DNA from: Sipunculus nudus
Taxonomy: Eukaryota > Annelida > Sipuncula > Golfingiida > Sipunculidae
Reading direction: 5' to 3'
Length of the DNA stretch: 64,000 nt
Assembly: GCA_026874595.1 (NCBI GenBank)
Contig: CM049313.1
Location: forward strand, 38,282,659 to 38,346,658
In this document: positions 49,301 through 61,116 of the stretch, piece by piece
How positions within the stretch are numbered: position 1 is the stretch's first letter
How the letters are laid out: each line of letters opens with the position of its first letter
Notes under the pieces: generated by a model
What the model saw: only the letters and a program-made list of their open reading frames with translations
Databases searched by the model: none
Told to the model about the DNA's origin: nothing
Made by a program: the position numbers and the translations under genes

Positions 49301-50737
49301 ACTATCCATGGTCTTCCATTTTATAATTTCAGAAGTTAGCATTGAAATTGCAGAATGCCTCTTCATAAATAACGAATTATTGAAGACTAAAATGCATAGG
49401 AGCTAGAGGATGAATCCACTCGAAAAGGAGGTATATATAAAACCCATTTCTTTTGAAATGGTGTCATAAACAGGTGAAATCTAATGCCATTCCTATATAT
49501 CTACATCACCATTTTCCAGAAGATGAGTTGTACCGAAGTAAAATAAAATATATTGCACAAACATATATACTACACTTGGAAGCAGACGTCTGACACTGTA
49601 TATTTATTAGTAATCTCAATGGTATCTTGCCCTTATACTTTGTCCAGTGTAAGGGCACAGGCTTTGTCCATTTCTATTTAGAACCCATAGCTTCTCTCTG
49701 TTTCCTTCGTCAATTTTCGTAATTTTTACAATAAGAAATCATGCGTTTGTTTTGAAATAGATTCTTCCCATTGATTAGCACAGATATGATCACCTCCCCG
49801 TATTGTACTGTCACTGTGAAACCTCCTCTCCTCTGCTTTCTCGCTGCTGTTAATACATGTGCCTATACGATGTCCTTCCATTACTTACGACCGCATTGAA
49901 AAGAAATCATAAAAAGTGTTCACTCTGATCCATCAATATACATTAAGATAAGAATCTGTGATTTGTTTACGGTTTAAACTATCAAGTACGTTTCCTTGCA
50001 AGAAAATCTGAAAGCGACATGGTAAGGCATTTAAATATAACAAGGCAATTAATGACTCAGTCATAATATAATTGTAACAAAAATATGAAAATCAAATCAA
50101 TAAATACATTAAAAAATTAAGCAACACTAAAGTATGTTATTAAGCTGTATACACCGTAATTATTGATACCATAAAATAGAATTAACAATTGGTCATTCAT
50201 TGCAGGTGTATTTGGTCAAATATTCATAATTTTATCCTCAGAAATTGTAGGAATGGCAGGAACTAATGTAGTTATGCAGTAGAAATTTAGAAATGCAACA
50301 TCATCTCGAAAATAAACCACTGTTGGGAAAAATGAAAGAAAAAGCTGTTAAATTCAATTTTCTTTTTGGATATTTTATAAGTATAGTGATTAATTCCTTA
50401 ATCATCAAAAATACATAATACATTAATATGATAATTGTTGTTCGTGACTTTTCCCCACTATTTGCAAACATAATGCAGTTCATTTGAAGTGAATATGTCA
50501 AACATTAAGCGAACTATAAGCAATTAGATACCCCTACCCCCTTATCGAGGCTACCTGTCCGCGGATGCGCGCGTAAAGACGCGTTTGTCTTAAAAATGGC
50601 TTAAAAGGGTAGTGTATCACAAAATAATCAGTGTTAACATGCTAATTCATTAATTGGACATACTTGGGGATCTAAATATACATATGGCATAAAATCCCAG
50701 AGGGGGTGCATGGTGACCCCTCCTAGCCCATGGACTA
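46302..50737. mobile_element. 4.4-kb element with about 570-bp terminal inverted repeats
   Basis: The left arm 46302-46864 and right arm 50165-50737 are inverted copies of roughly 90 percent identity by eye. They share TAGTCCATGGGCTAGGAGG at the tip, GATCCCCAAGTATGTCCAAT, GATACACTACCCTTTTA, AAACGCGTCTTTACGCGCGC and GCGGACAGGTAGCCTCG. ATA lies on both sides (46299-46301 and 50738-50740), a possible 3-bp duplication, though a 2-bp TA duplication is also compatible. A third, more diverged copy of the arm lies inside in the left-arm orientation (about 47056-47650), with traces of a fourth near 47725-47815. Frames within the element (48870-49076, 49170-49406, 50301-50501) have no recognisable transposase or other domain. 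It is likely non-autonomous and sits just upstream of the LINE. Confidence 0.8.
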
Positions 50738-50921
50738 ATAGCCTGATGACCTCTGTTAACCCAAGAATCCTCCACAAAAATTACTTAAACCCTACACCTT
50801 GTAAAATATATTTTAAACCGATTTCGTGAACCCTATTATGTTTGTGGACTGCTTTTTATTAATCCGCCTACGCCTGCAATTTCACCGTCAGCTTATAAAA
50901 ACAATACTTCCTGTAAGTAGC

Positions 50922-51308
50922 TTACAATACAGCTGTTATCCACTGCAGAGCCATTAGCAACAAAGGAACAAAATAATTGTTTAAAACGTTTTGGAGAAAA
51001 TCTATGCTCTCAAAACACGCGAGGGTATTGGCCCATTTCCGTGTTTTTCGGACGGTCGGATTGACCTTGCCTAATATAACGTGAATTTTCGCCCAGCTTG
51101 ATGAAACATTAAAGACGGTATAATCTACGAGGTCGATCTGGTTCACCCATAAGATGTTCAGCAGCAGAAAATTATGTAATGTGTTTAAAAGGTCACAGTG
51201 GAGGAAAACCATGGCACTCACAGGTTTTTGTTTGCAGTCAAACTGATTGTAGTTTAAAATAGAATTTATTTGACGTTTTTGAGCTGTTTCTCGGACTGTC
51301 GTAAACAT
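50922..51308 (-). other. Unrecognised 128-codon open frame
   Basis: This is the longest open frame in non-repetitive sequence here. The translation shows no signal peptide, transmembrane segment of convincing length, cysteine pattern, repeat or catalytic motif that I recognise. There is no clear splice-site or promoter context and no similarity to the transposon fragments in the window. In AT-rich eukaryotic DNA a chance frame of this length is unremarkable, so I do not call a gene. Confidence 0.15.
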
Positions 51309-52317
51309 ACTTGATATTGTACATTTGTACTTTGGTACATGTGACGTAGCTTTCTTAAAGTCATACCTCCTGATCAGACTCCGCCGGAAAAGATTGTTGA
51401 TGAAATTAAATTATATTACGGTTTCTTCCCGAATGAATTTGAAATGAAATTTGTGCCACATGAGGACAAATCGATTATCAATAAACTTGTTTTTAACTTC
51501 AAACAGCAATTTGTGTACACGTACTGATGTAACTGAAAAAAAAATAATTGGGTTATTAATTAAAATAATTAAAAAGAATTAATGGAAGTAAATAACAACT
51601 GTAATAGGACATACATTTATGTGTGGGTGTGAGAGTGTGTGTTTGAGTAAACTGAATTACATGCAACCATTGTTCGAGTGTACTCTTATAAGGTACATAA
51701 GAGTGAGGGCAATTAAATTGTGTTTTTAAGACCGTCTTTGTCCTGCCCGACAGAGCGGCCCTGTGACGAAACCATCGTCTAGAATTTATTAGTTTATTAA
51801 TGTCAAACTTTAGTCCCGGATCCGGTTAAATAAAATGGGACACGTTCCTGCGCCGGTATAGAATTCAGAACTCAGAACTGTTTAATTGACGATAAATAAA
51901 ATTTACATGCCGCAAATGTGTGATTTACATATAACATACAACCGAATCGTCTGTGCAGAAAAAAATGTCTGTTGGAGACCCCTAATAAAGAAGACAAAGG
52001 TTTCCATTGTAATATAGGGCAATTTCTTTGTCTTAACAGAAGCCCTGGCCATGCATTGTTATATGTGGCCGTCTGTGCTCGAGATCTAACCTGTGACCGA
52101 TACAGAAGTAAAAAAAATAACACCCTTTTAGCCACCCAGCTGCCGGAGACAGACTTAATGAAAGTCTTCATAAAGTCCATATATACTGTCGTGTATAAGT
52201 CGTATAAAGAAGAGCACTAAGATTTAGTTGAACTCAACCAAAAATCCTCATATGTCACACGCTATCTGTTGGTCAAGTCCACTGAACAATGGTCCTGCAC
52301 CAGCGGTGGATGGAACC
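51309..52317. other. No gene recognised
   Basis: Overlapping opposite-strand frames at 51872-52180 (minus, 102 codons) and 51972-52220 (plus, 82 codons) have no motif. The minisatellite begins near the end of this interval with highly diverged units. Confidence 0.4.
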
Positions 52318-55300
52318 ATCTGGTCAAACTCAGGAAGATGGTGCACAATACTCACGATTCATGTTGTACACGAAAACCCAGGCTGACCAGACAGCTGATG
52401 GTGCACAATACCTATGGTTCAGGGTGTGCACGATAAACCAGGCACGCCAGACAGCTGATGGTGCATAATACTCATGGTTCATGGTGTGCATGAAAACCCA
52501 GGGTGATCAGACAGCTGATGGTGCACACTGCTCATAGTTCATGGTGTTCACGAAAACACAGACAGACCAGACAGCTGATGGTGCACAGTAATCATGGTTC
52601 ATGGTGTGCATGAAAAACCCAGGCAGACCGGAGAACTGATGATGCACAATAGTCATGGTTCATGGTGTGCATGAAATCCCAGGCAGACCGGAAAGCTAAC
52701 GGTGCACAATACTCATGGTTCATGGTGTGCATGAAAACCCATGCATGCCGGACAGCTGTTGGTGCACAATACTCATGGTTCATGGTGTGCATGAAGACCC
52801 AGGCAGACCGGACAACTGATGATGCAGAATACTCGTGGTTAATAGTGTGCATGAAAACCCAGGCACACAGGACAGCAGATGGTGCACAATACTCATGGTT
52901 CATAGTGTGCATGAAAACCCAGGCAGACCGGAGAGCTGATGATGCAAAATACTTATGGTTCATGGTGTGTACGAAAACCAGGCATGCCGGACAACTGACG
53001 GTGCACAATACTCGTGGTTCATGGTGTGCATGAAGACCCAGGCAGACCGGACAACTGATGATGCAGAATACTCGTGGTTAATAGTGTGCATGAAACCCAG
53101 GCACACAGGACAGCAAATGGTGCACAATACTCATGGTTCATAGTGTGCACGAAAACCCAGGCAGACCGGAGAGCTGATGGTGCACAATACTTATGGTTCA
53201 TGGTGTGCACGAAAACCCAGGCACGCCGGAGATCTGATGGTGCACAATACTCGTGGTTCATGGTCTGCATGAAAACCCAGGCTAATCGGAGAGCTGATGG
53301 TGCACAATACTCATGGTTCATGAGTGCATGAAAGCCCAGGCACACAGGACAGCAGATGGTGCACAGTACTCATGGTTCATGGTGTGCATGAAAACCCAGG
53401 CATGCCGGACAGCTGTTGGTGCACAATACTCATGGTCCATGGTGTGCACGAAAACCCAGGCAGACCGGAGAGCTGAGGGTGCACAATACTTATGGTTCAT
53501 GGTGTGCACGAAAACCCAGGCACGCCGGAGATCTGATGGTGCACAATACTCGTGGTTCATGGTGTGCATGAAAGCCCAGGCACACAGGACAGCAGATGGT
53601 GCACAGTACTCATGGTTCATGGTGTGCATGAAAACAAAGTCTGACCGGAGAGCTGATGGTGCACAATACTCATGGTTCATGGTGTGCATGAAAACCCAGG
53701 CTGACCGGACAGTTGATGGTACACAATACTCATGGTTCTTGGTGTGCATGAAAACCCAGGCAGACCGGACAGTTGATGGTGCACAATACTCGTGGTTCAT
53801 AGTGTGCATAAAAGGCTAGGCAGACCGGACAGTTGATGGTACACAATACTCATGGTTCATGGTGTGCATGAAAGCCTAGGCAGACCGGACAGCTGATGGT
53901 GCACAATACTCATGGTTCATGGTGTGCATGAAAGCCTAGGCAGACCGGACAGCTGATGGTACACAATACTCATGGTTCATGGTGTACATGAAAACCCAGG
54001 CACACAGGACAGCAGATGGTGCACAATACTCATGGTTCATGGTGTGCATGAAAGCCTAGGCAGACCGGACAGCTGATGGTGCACAATACTCATGGTTCAT
54101 GGTGTGCATGAAAGCCTAGGCAGACCGGACAGCTGATGGTACACAATACTCATGGTTCATGGTGTACATGAAAACCCAGGCACACAGGACAGCAGATGGT
54201 GCACAATACTCATGGTTCATGGTGTACATGAAAACCCAGGCACACAGGACAGCAGATGGTGCACAATACTCATGGTTCATGGTGTGCATGAAAGCCTAGG
54301 CAGACCGGACAGCTGATGGTGCACAATACTCATGGTCCATGGTGTGCATGAAAGCCTAGGCAGACCGGACAGCTGATGGTGCACAATACTCATGGTTCAT
54401 GGTGTGCATGAAAGCCTAGGCAGACCGGACAGTTGATGGTACACAATACTCATGGTTCATGGTGTGCATGAAAACCCAGGCTGACCAGACATCTGATGGT
54501 GCACAATACGCATGGTTCTTGGTGTGCATGAAAACCCAGGCTGACCGGACAGCTGATGGTGCACAATACTCGTGGTTCATGGTGTGCATGAAAACCCAGG
54601 CTGACCGGAGAGCTGATGGTGCACAATACTCGTGGTTCATGGTGTGCATGAAAACCCAGGCTGACCAGACATCTGATGGTGCACAATACGCATGGTTCTT
54701 GGTGTGCATGAAAACCCAGGCTGACCGGACAGTTGATGGTACACAATACTCATGGTTCTTGGTGTGCATGAAAACCCAGGCTGACCGGACAGTTGATGGT
54801 ACACAATACTCATGGTTCTTGGTGTGCATGAAAACCCAGGCTGACCGGACAGTTGATGGTACACAATACTCATGGTTCTTGGTGTGCATGAAAACCCAGG
54901 CTGACCGGACAGTTGATGGTACACAATACTCATGGTTCTTGGTGTGCATGAAAACCCAGGCTGACCGGACAGTTGATGGTACACAATACTCATGGTTCTT
55001 GGTGTGCATGAAAACCCAGGCTGACCGGACAGTTGATGGTACACAATACTCATGGTTCTTGGTGTGCATGAAAACCCAGGCTGACCGGACAGTTGATGGT
55101 ACACAATACTCATGGTTCTTGGTGTGCATGAAAACCCAGGCTGACCGGACAGTTGATGGTACACAATACTCATGGTTCTTGGTGTGCATGAAAACCCAGG
55201 CTGACCGGACAGTTGATGGTACACAATACTCATGGTTCATGGTGTGCATGAAAACCCAGGCTGACCGGACAGCTGATGGTGCACAATACTCGTGGTTCAT

Positions 55301-55673
55301 GGTCTGCATGAAAGCCCAGGCTGACAAGACATCTGATGGTGCACAATACTCATGGTTCTTGGTGTGCATGAAAACCCAGGCTGACCGGAAAGCCGATGGT
55401 GCACAATACTCATGGTTCATGGTGTGCATGAAAACCCAGGCTGACCGGACAGTTGATGGTACACAATACTCATGGTTCATGGTGTGCATGAAAACCCAGG
55501 CTGACCGGACAGCTGATGGTGCACAATACTCGTGGTTCATGGTCTGCATGAAAGCCCAGGCTGACAAGACATCTGATGGTGCACAATACTCATGGTTCTT
55601 GGTGTGCATGAAAACCCAGGCTGACCGGAAAGCCGATGGTGCACAATACTCGTGGTTCATGGTGTGCTCGAAA
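52318..55673. repeat. 60-bp minisatellite, about 56 units
   Basis: Tandem units of 60 bp share CAGGC(T/A)GACCGGACAG, (T/C)TGATGGTGCACAATACTC and TGGTTCATGGTGTGCATG cores. Units at the left edge (52318-52700) are the most diverged. Single-base deletions near 52978, 53093 and 53321 shift the phase of the reading frames. Since 60 is divisible by three and the common unit has no stop in several frames, long frames appear on both strands (for example 421 codons plus at 54459-55724, 425 codons minus at 54416-55693, 198 codons minus at 54637-55233). They encode repeats such as VCMKTQADRTVDGTQYSWFL on one strand and VRSAWVFMHTKNHEYCVPST on the other. A variant with CCTAGG (53821-54420) puts TAG in both strands' frames at once. 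I read these as non-coding. Confidence 0.95.
54721..55200. repeat. Homogenised block of eight identical 60-bp units
   Basis: Eight consecutive units are identical base for base, while neighbouring units differ at several positions. To the right, a four-unit (240-bp) block at 55201-55440 is repeated at 55441-55680. To the left, a three-unit (180-bp) block at 53881-54060 is repeated at 54061-54240 with little change. This is the expected trace of recent unequal exchange or slippage amplification; assembly collapse or expansion is also possible. Confidence 0.9.
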
Positions 55674-55689
55674 CGTGACTCATCATGTG

Positions 55690-57855
55690 ACACCTTAATT
55701 TATTTTGAAAAAAAAAACCCGTAAAATTCATTAGATAACACTTAAAGGACCTGATAGAAAAAAAGTAATGCATCGTTTTCCATTTGTTTAAGAATGACAC
55801 CTTAATCTTAAATGACCTATTATACAAAAAATATATGATAAAAGTTCACTTGTGTATAATTACTAATCATTCCAGCTAAACTTTGAGCCTAAAGGATAGG
55901 TCTTAAAAATTCTTAAAACTGGAAAGTGGTAAGTCTCTCTCATGTCTCATCAAAACTATTATACATTTATCGATTTAAATTTAATAAAATAAACTATATA
56001 ATAATAAATATAATAAATAAACTATTGCAATTCAATTTGAATTTAACCCGTGTCTGGGTAAATCTCAAATCTTATCGGACACACTGGGATCGTTGATCGT
56101 CTAAGTATCATAACCCCTTTCATTTTTAACAATATTTGTAGATTTTTTTTTATTTTTCTTAGGTTTCAGTTTTATGATGTATATAGCAAAATAGGTTTTA
56201 ATGTAAACTGTTCCAATGCCAAGATAAAACTTTGTAGGACAAGGCTGTGAAGATGACTTTCTGGCTTACAATATATCGTGCTCAGATATAAACGTGACTA
56301 TGACTCCCTGGTTTATAACACGTGGTGCCTAAAATAAACCAGATGCCGGTTGTAAGACTATGTTTCATGAAAGATGGAAAGTTGATACCTGTAACCTTCA
56401 CATAAATGACATGCCCTATATAAAGCAGACAATGGGAGACAATTGGTTAGTTCTGATGAATTTTAAACATTGGTCATAATCTCAGATACCACGAAAATTC
56501 ATTACACAGCATTACGAAAGCTGTCTTTGTTACAGATAAACGTGGGAGCACCTTTTTCGTTAGTTACGAGGTTTAATCTGCGTCAATAGATTACAATCTG
56601 CATTATACGTATAGGTTTTGCGATCTCTCATAATATTTCAATCAGTCACTAACTGCATGTAATCTTCGTTGAGTACTGCTGAAAGTCCTTAAACGTTTGT
56701 TTTCTCTTCCCAAGTAGTACATGTGTGGTATCAACAGGAAAACCTCTCTTAGGCTAACCTTCCTGTAACCTTCCTGACTCCGCTCTCCTTCACCTTCTGG
56801 GAAAGGTCCTATGACAATTTACCGGAACGGTTGATTAGCAAATAAATTCCCAATTGATTTTGATCATAAGATTTAAAACAATTGCATTACTTATGAACAA
56901 ATTCGTGAACACACAACAAATAAAAGTGAGATTCTCACGAAAGATCTCGCGGCTGTGTGCTCTATCCTTTGACTACAGAAGCAAGTTATATATAAACTCC
57001 TCTTTCATTATGAACAGCCTTCGTGAAAGTAGGGTTTTATGAAGAGAGAGACGCCCAACGACACCATTAATGACCTATTATTATTGCTATATCACGACAT
57101 TTTGTTGACAAAATTTGAATCATTTCTGCTGTGAAATGTCATTGAAAATCGCTTCCTGTCTCAGAATAACCGTAACAACCCGACTCAGTAGGCAAAGATA
57201 ATACGACTGGTGAGCCTACTTGTGTCGTGATACAAGCATTAACGAGGGTTGCATCTCAGTGGTTTCCTTCATATTGCATTCATATTGTGGTTAAACCAGC
57301 CATAGAAAGAAAGAAAGAAATACTTTATTCCGAAAATGAAGGCCACATGCCCATAGTTCCAAATATAAAACTTACAACCTAAACTGAAATCCCGTCTCTA
57401 TGGTAACGAGTCATTTCCTGTATCGCCTGCGTCCTATAACCCGTGAGAGCCATGATTGTGTTCATGCGGTCATAAATTCGACAAACATGCTGAGGGGTTT
57501 ACCAATGTGCTGTGTTAAAACGGAACTTTTCTCGCTCACGTTTGGTGTTATTAGAAAGTACACAAAAATGCTAACGATTGGTAGATGTAAATACATTCTG
57601 GCAGGCTAGTAATCTGGTCGTAATTTTAGAGGGTCAATATAGTCTTAGTCTCAAGTAGTCTGTCGGTCATTTAAGTCATATATATATATATATAACATGA
57701 TATTTGTTACAGGGAAACTGTGTCTATGGTAACCTGAACAACAATTCCTAGTCCATGTTGGCGAAAGGTGCTTCCAGAATGAAGAGAAAGTAATACAAAT
57801 TACCCGTTTTATTTCCTTATATCATAAGTCTCAGCCAAACGGTACTGAATAAAGT
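55690..57855. other. No gene recognised; short AT and AGAA repeats
   Basis: GACACCTTAAT recurs at about 55690 and 55796. (AAAG)n lies at about 57305-57325 and a short AT tract near 57680-57693. Frames at 56854-57042 and 57400-57609 (plus) have no motif. Confidence 0.45.
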
Positions 57856-58066
57856 GTGTACACGAGCTTTACCTTGTGTGTACACGTGCTTTACCTTGTG
57901 TGTACACGAGCTTTACCTTGTGTGTACACGGGCTTGACCTTATGTGTACATGGGCTTGACTTTATGTGTACACGAACTTTACCTTGTGTGTACACGAGCT
58001 TTACTTTGTGTGTACACGAGCATTATCTTGCGTGTACACGTGCTTTACCTAATGTGTACATGAGCT
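57856..58066. repeat. 22-bp minisatellite, left part (about 10 units)
   Basis: Units of the form ACACGAGCTTTACCTTGTGT plus GT are repeated with base changes. The array is cut at 58067-58070 (TTAA) by a MITE and resumes at 58680. Confidence 0.95.
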
Positions 58067-58070
58067 TTAA

Positions 58071-58675
58071 GGTAGTATCTCACTGGACAGCGACAGCTTT
58101 CGACTAGTTGAAGACACGACAATTGCGAAAAAATACGCGAATTAGCGACAATGTTCACTTGCCATCACACTGAATCGTAATTACGACACGTTTGCGAACA
58201 TCGTACGAGTGTTTGGCCCAAAATTCGGCTGGAGCTCGTATACCCGTCGTGCGAATGTCCTGCGTTGTTCACAAGACATTCGCACGACATTTGTGAAATA
58301 TTCGCACGACCATTCGCGACCAGAATGTAAGATTCTCCAAATATTCGCAATGTAGTTGCCTAGGTCGTAAACCCCTCTCAAAGTTGTCTCGCAGTTCTCG
58401 CAATTCCTGACTCGCAGAAACTGACTTGAGAATAGTTTGAGACATGTTTGAGACGGGTTTGAGAAACAAGCGATGCCTCTGCGACTATTTTGCGCGAAAT
58501 TTTGTTTTGCGAATTTTTTTACATGTTCAAAAATTGTGCGACATGTTAGCGACACTTGGCGAATCACGCGAGGAAAATGAGAACCGCCGCGAATGTTTTA
58601 CGACTCTTTTGAGACTCTCTCGCGGATGAATTCGCAATTTGTCGCAAAGCTGTCGCAGCCCAGTGAGATACAGGC
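58071..58675. mobile_element. 605-bp MITE in a TTAA target inside the minisatellite
   Basis: TTAA flanks both sides (58067-58070 and 58676-58679). The inverted ends, about 36 bp, share GTATCTCACTGG and GCGACAGCTTT (left GGTAGTATCTCACTGG, right read inwards GCCTGTATCTCACTGG). A TTAA duplication is typical of piggyBac and Kolobok-type elements, among others. The interior is rich in GCGAA/TTCGC motifs and contains a perfect 14-bp hairpin stem GTCGTGCGAATGTC (58246-58259) and its complement (58275-58288) with a 15-base loop. There is no transposase; the 128-codon minus-strand frame at 58181-58567 has no recognised domain and probably reflects the palindromic composition. Confidence 0.88.
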
Positions 58676-58679
58676 TTAA

Positions 58680-61110
58680 CCTTGTGTGTACACGTGCTTT
58701 ACCTTGTGTGTACCCGTGCTTTACCTTGTGTTCACGAGCTTTACCTTGTGTGTACACGAGCTTTACCTTGCGTGTACACGAGCTTTACCTTGTGTGTACA
58801 TGAGCTTTACCTTGTGTGTACACAAGCTTTACCTTGTTTGTACACGGGCTTTATCTTATGTGTACATGAGCTTTACCCATTCTGTACACGAGCTTTACCT
58901 TGTGTGTACACGAGCTTTACCTTGTGTGTACACAAGCTTTCCTTCTGTGTACACGGGCATGACCTTATGTGTACACGGGCTTTACCTTGTGTGTACATGA
59001 GCTTTACCTTGTATGTACACGAGCTTTACCTTGTGTGTACATGAGCTTTACCTTGTATGTACACGAGCTTTACCTTGTATGTACACGAGCTTTACCTTGT
59101 GTGTACACGAGCTTTACCTTGCGTGTACACGAGCTTTACCTTGTATGTACACGAGCTTTACCTTGTATGAACACGAGCTTTACCTTGTATGTACACGAGC
59201 TTTACCTTGTATGTACACGAGCTTTACCTTGTGTGTACACGGGCTTTACCTTGTATGTAAACGAGCTTTACTTTGTGTGTACATGAGCTTTACCTTGCGT
59301 GTACACGAGCTTTACCTTGTATGTACACGAGCTTTACCTTGTATGTACACGAGCTTTACCTTGTATGTACACGAGCTTTACCTTGTATGTACACGAGCTT
59401 TACCTTGTATGTACACGAGCTTTACCTTGTGTGTACACGGGCTTTACTTTGTGTGTACATGAGCTTTACCTTGTGTGTAAACGAGCTTTACCTTGTGTGT
59501 ACACGTGCTTTACCTTGTATGTACACGTGCTTTACTTTGTGTGTTGACGAGCTTTACCTTGTGTGTACACGGGCATGACCTTATGTGTACACGGGCTTTA
59601 CCTTGTGTGTACATGAGCTTTACCTTGTATGTAAACGAGCTTTACCTTGTGTGTACACGAGCTTTACCTTGTGTGTTGACGAGCTTTACCTTGTTTGTAC
59701 ACGGGCTTTATCTTGTGTGTACACGAGCTTTACCTTGTGTGTTGACGAGCCTTACCTTGTGTGTACACGAGCTTTACCTTGTATGTACACGAGCTTTACC
59801 CTGTGTGTACACGAGCTTTACCTTGTGTGTACACGTGCTTTACTTTGTGTGTTGACGAGCTTTACCTTGTATGTACACGAGCTTTACCTTGTATGTAAAC
59901 GAGCTTTACTTTGTGTGTACATGAGCTTTACCTTGTGTGTAAACGAGCTTTACCTTGTGTGTACACGTGCTTTACCTTGTATGTACACGTGCTTTACTTT
60001 GTGTGTTGACGAGCTTTACCTTGTGTGTACACGGGCATGACCTTATGTGTACACGGGCTTTACCTTGTGTGTACATGAGCTTTACCTTGTATGTAAACGA
60101 GCTTTACCTTGTGTGTACACGAGCTTTACCTTGTGTGTTGACGAGCTTTACCTTGTTTGTACACGGGCTTTATCTTGTGTGTACACGAGCTTTACCTTGT
60201 GTGTTGACGAGCTTTACCTTGTGTGTACACGAGCTTTACCTTGCGTGTACACGAGCTTTACCTTGTGTGTACACGAGCTTTACCTTGTGTGTACATGAGC
60301 TTTACCTTGTATGTAAACGAGCTTTACCTTATGTGTACACGAGCTTTACCTTGTGTGTACATGAGCTTTACCTTGTGTGTACACGTGCTTTACTTTGTGT
60401 GTTCACGAGCTTTACCTTGTGTGTACACGAGCTTTACCTTGCGTGTACACGAGCTTTACCTTGTGTGTACACAAGCTTTCCTTCTGTGTACACGGGCATG
60501 ACCTTATGTGTACACGGGCTTTACCTTGTGTGTACATGAGCTTTACCTTGTGTGTTTATGAGCTTTACCTTGTATGTACACGAGCTTTACCTTGCGTGTA
60601 CACATGCTTTACCTTGTGTGTACACGTGCTTTACCTTTTGTGTACACGGGCTTTACCTTGTGTGTACATGAGCTTTACCTTGTGTGTACACGAGCTTTAC
60701 CTTGTATGTACACGAGCTTTACCTTGCGTGTACACGTGCTTTACCTTGTGTGTACACGTGCTTTACCTTTTGTGTACACGGGCTTTACCTTGTGTGTACA
60801 TGAGCTTTACCTTGTGTATACACGAGCTTTACCTTGTGTGTACACGTGCTTTACCTTGTATGTACACGAATTTTACCTTGTGTGTACACGTGCTTTACCT
60901 TTTGTGTACACGGGCTTTACCTTGTGTGTACATAAGCTTTACCTTGTGTGTACACGAGCTTTACCTTGTGTGTACACGTGCTTTACCTTGTTTGTACACG
61001 GGCTTTTCCTTGTGTGTACATGAGCTTTACCCATTTTGTACACGAGCTTTACCTTGAGTGTACACGAGCTAACCTTGTGGGTGCAAGGGCTTTACCTTGT
61101 GTGTACACGG
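58680..61110. repeat. 22-bp minisatellite, main part (about 110 units)
   Basis: Tandem 22-bp units with variants GTGTGTACACGAG, GTATGTACACGAG, GTGTGTTGACGAG and GTGTACATGAG. Since 22 is not a multiple of three, translation cycles through three frames and yields a 22-residue repeat (YTSFTLCVHELYLVCTRALP) in frames up to 226 codons; these frames overlap one another in all three phases and are not genes. Each junction contains the palindrome GTGTACAC. A stretch at about 59447-59780 recurs at 59909-60242, exactly 462 bp (21 units) later. The last units (61050-61110) are degraded and pass into SINE copy B. Confidence 0.95.
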
Positions 61111-61116
61111 GCTTTG

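Noticed and set aside
50922-51308. 128-codon minus-strand frame as a host gene
   Set aside because: No motif, signal peptide, membrane segment or splice context; the length is compatible with chance in 64 kb of AT-rich DNA. Listed only as an unrecognised frame.
54416-55724. Open frames of 421 and 425 codons on opposite strands as possible repeat-protein genes
   Set aside because: They are produced by a stop-free 60-bp unit, overlap in full on both strands, and are closed in neighbouring units by a palindromic CTAG variant and by single-base deletions.
58682-61057. Open frames up to 226 codons with a 22-residue Cys/Leu-rich repeat
   Set aside because: They arise from a 22-bp unit read through all three phases; many such frames overlap one another and none has a gene-like context.
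52318-61110. Regular repeats as a CRISPR array
   Set aside because: Units are contiguous with no unique spacers, and the window is eukaryotic in character.
57856-61110. 22-bp array as telomeric or subtelomeric repeat
   Set aside because: The unit does not resemble the usual metazoan TTAGGG motif, and flanking DNA is ordinary on both sides.
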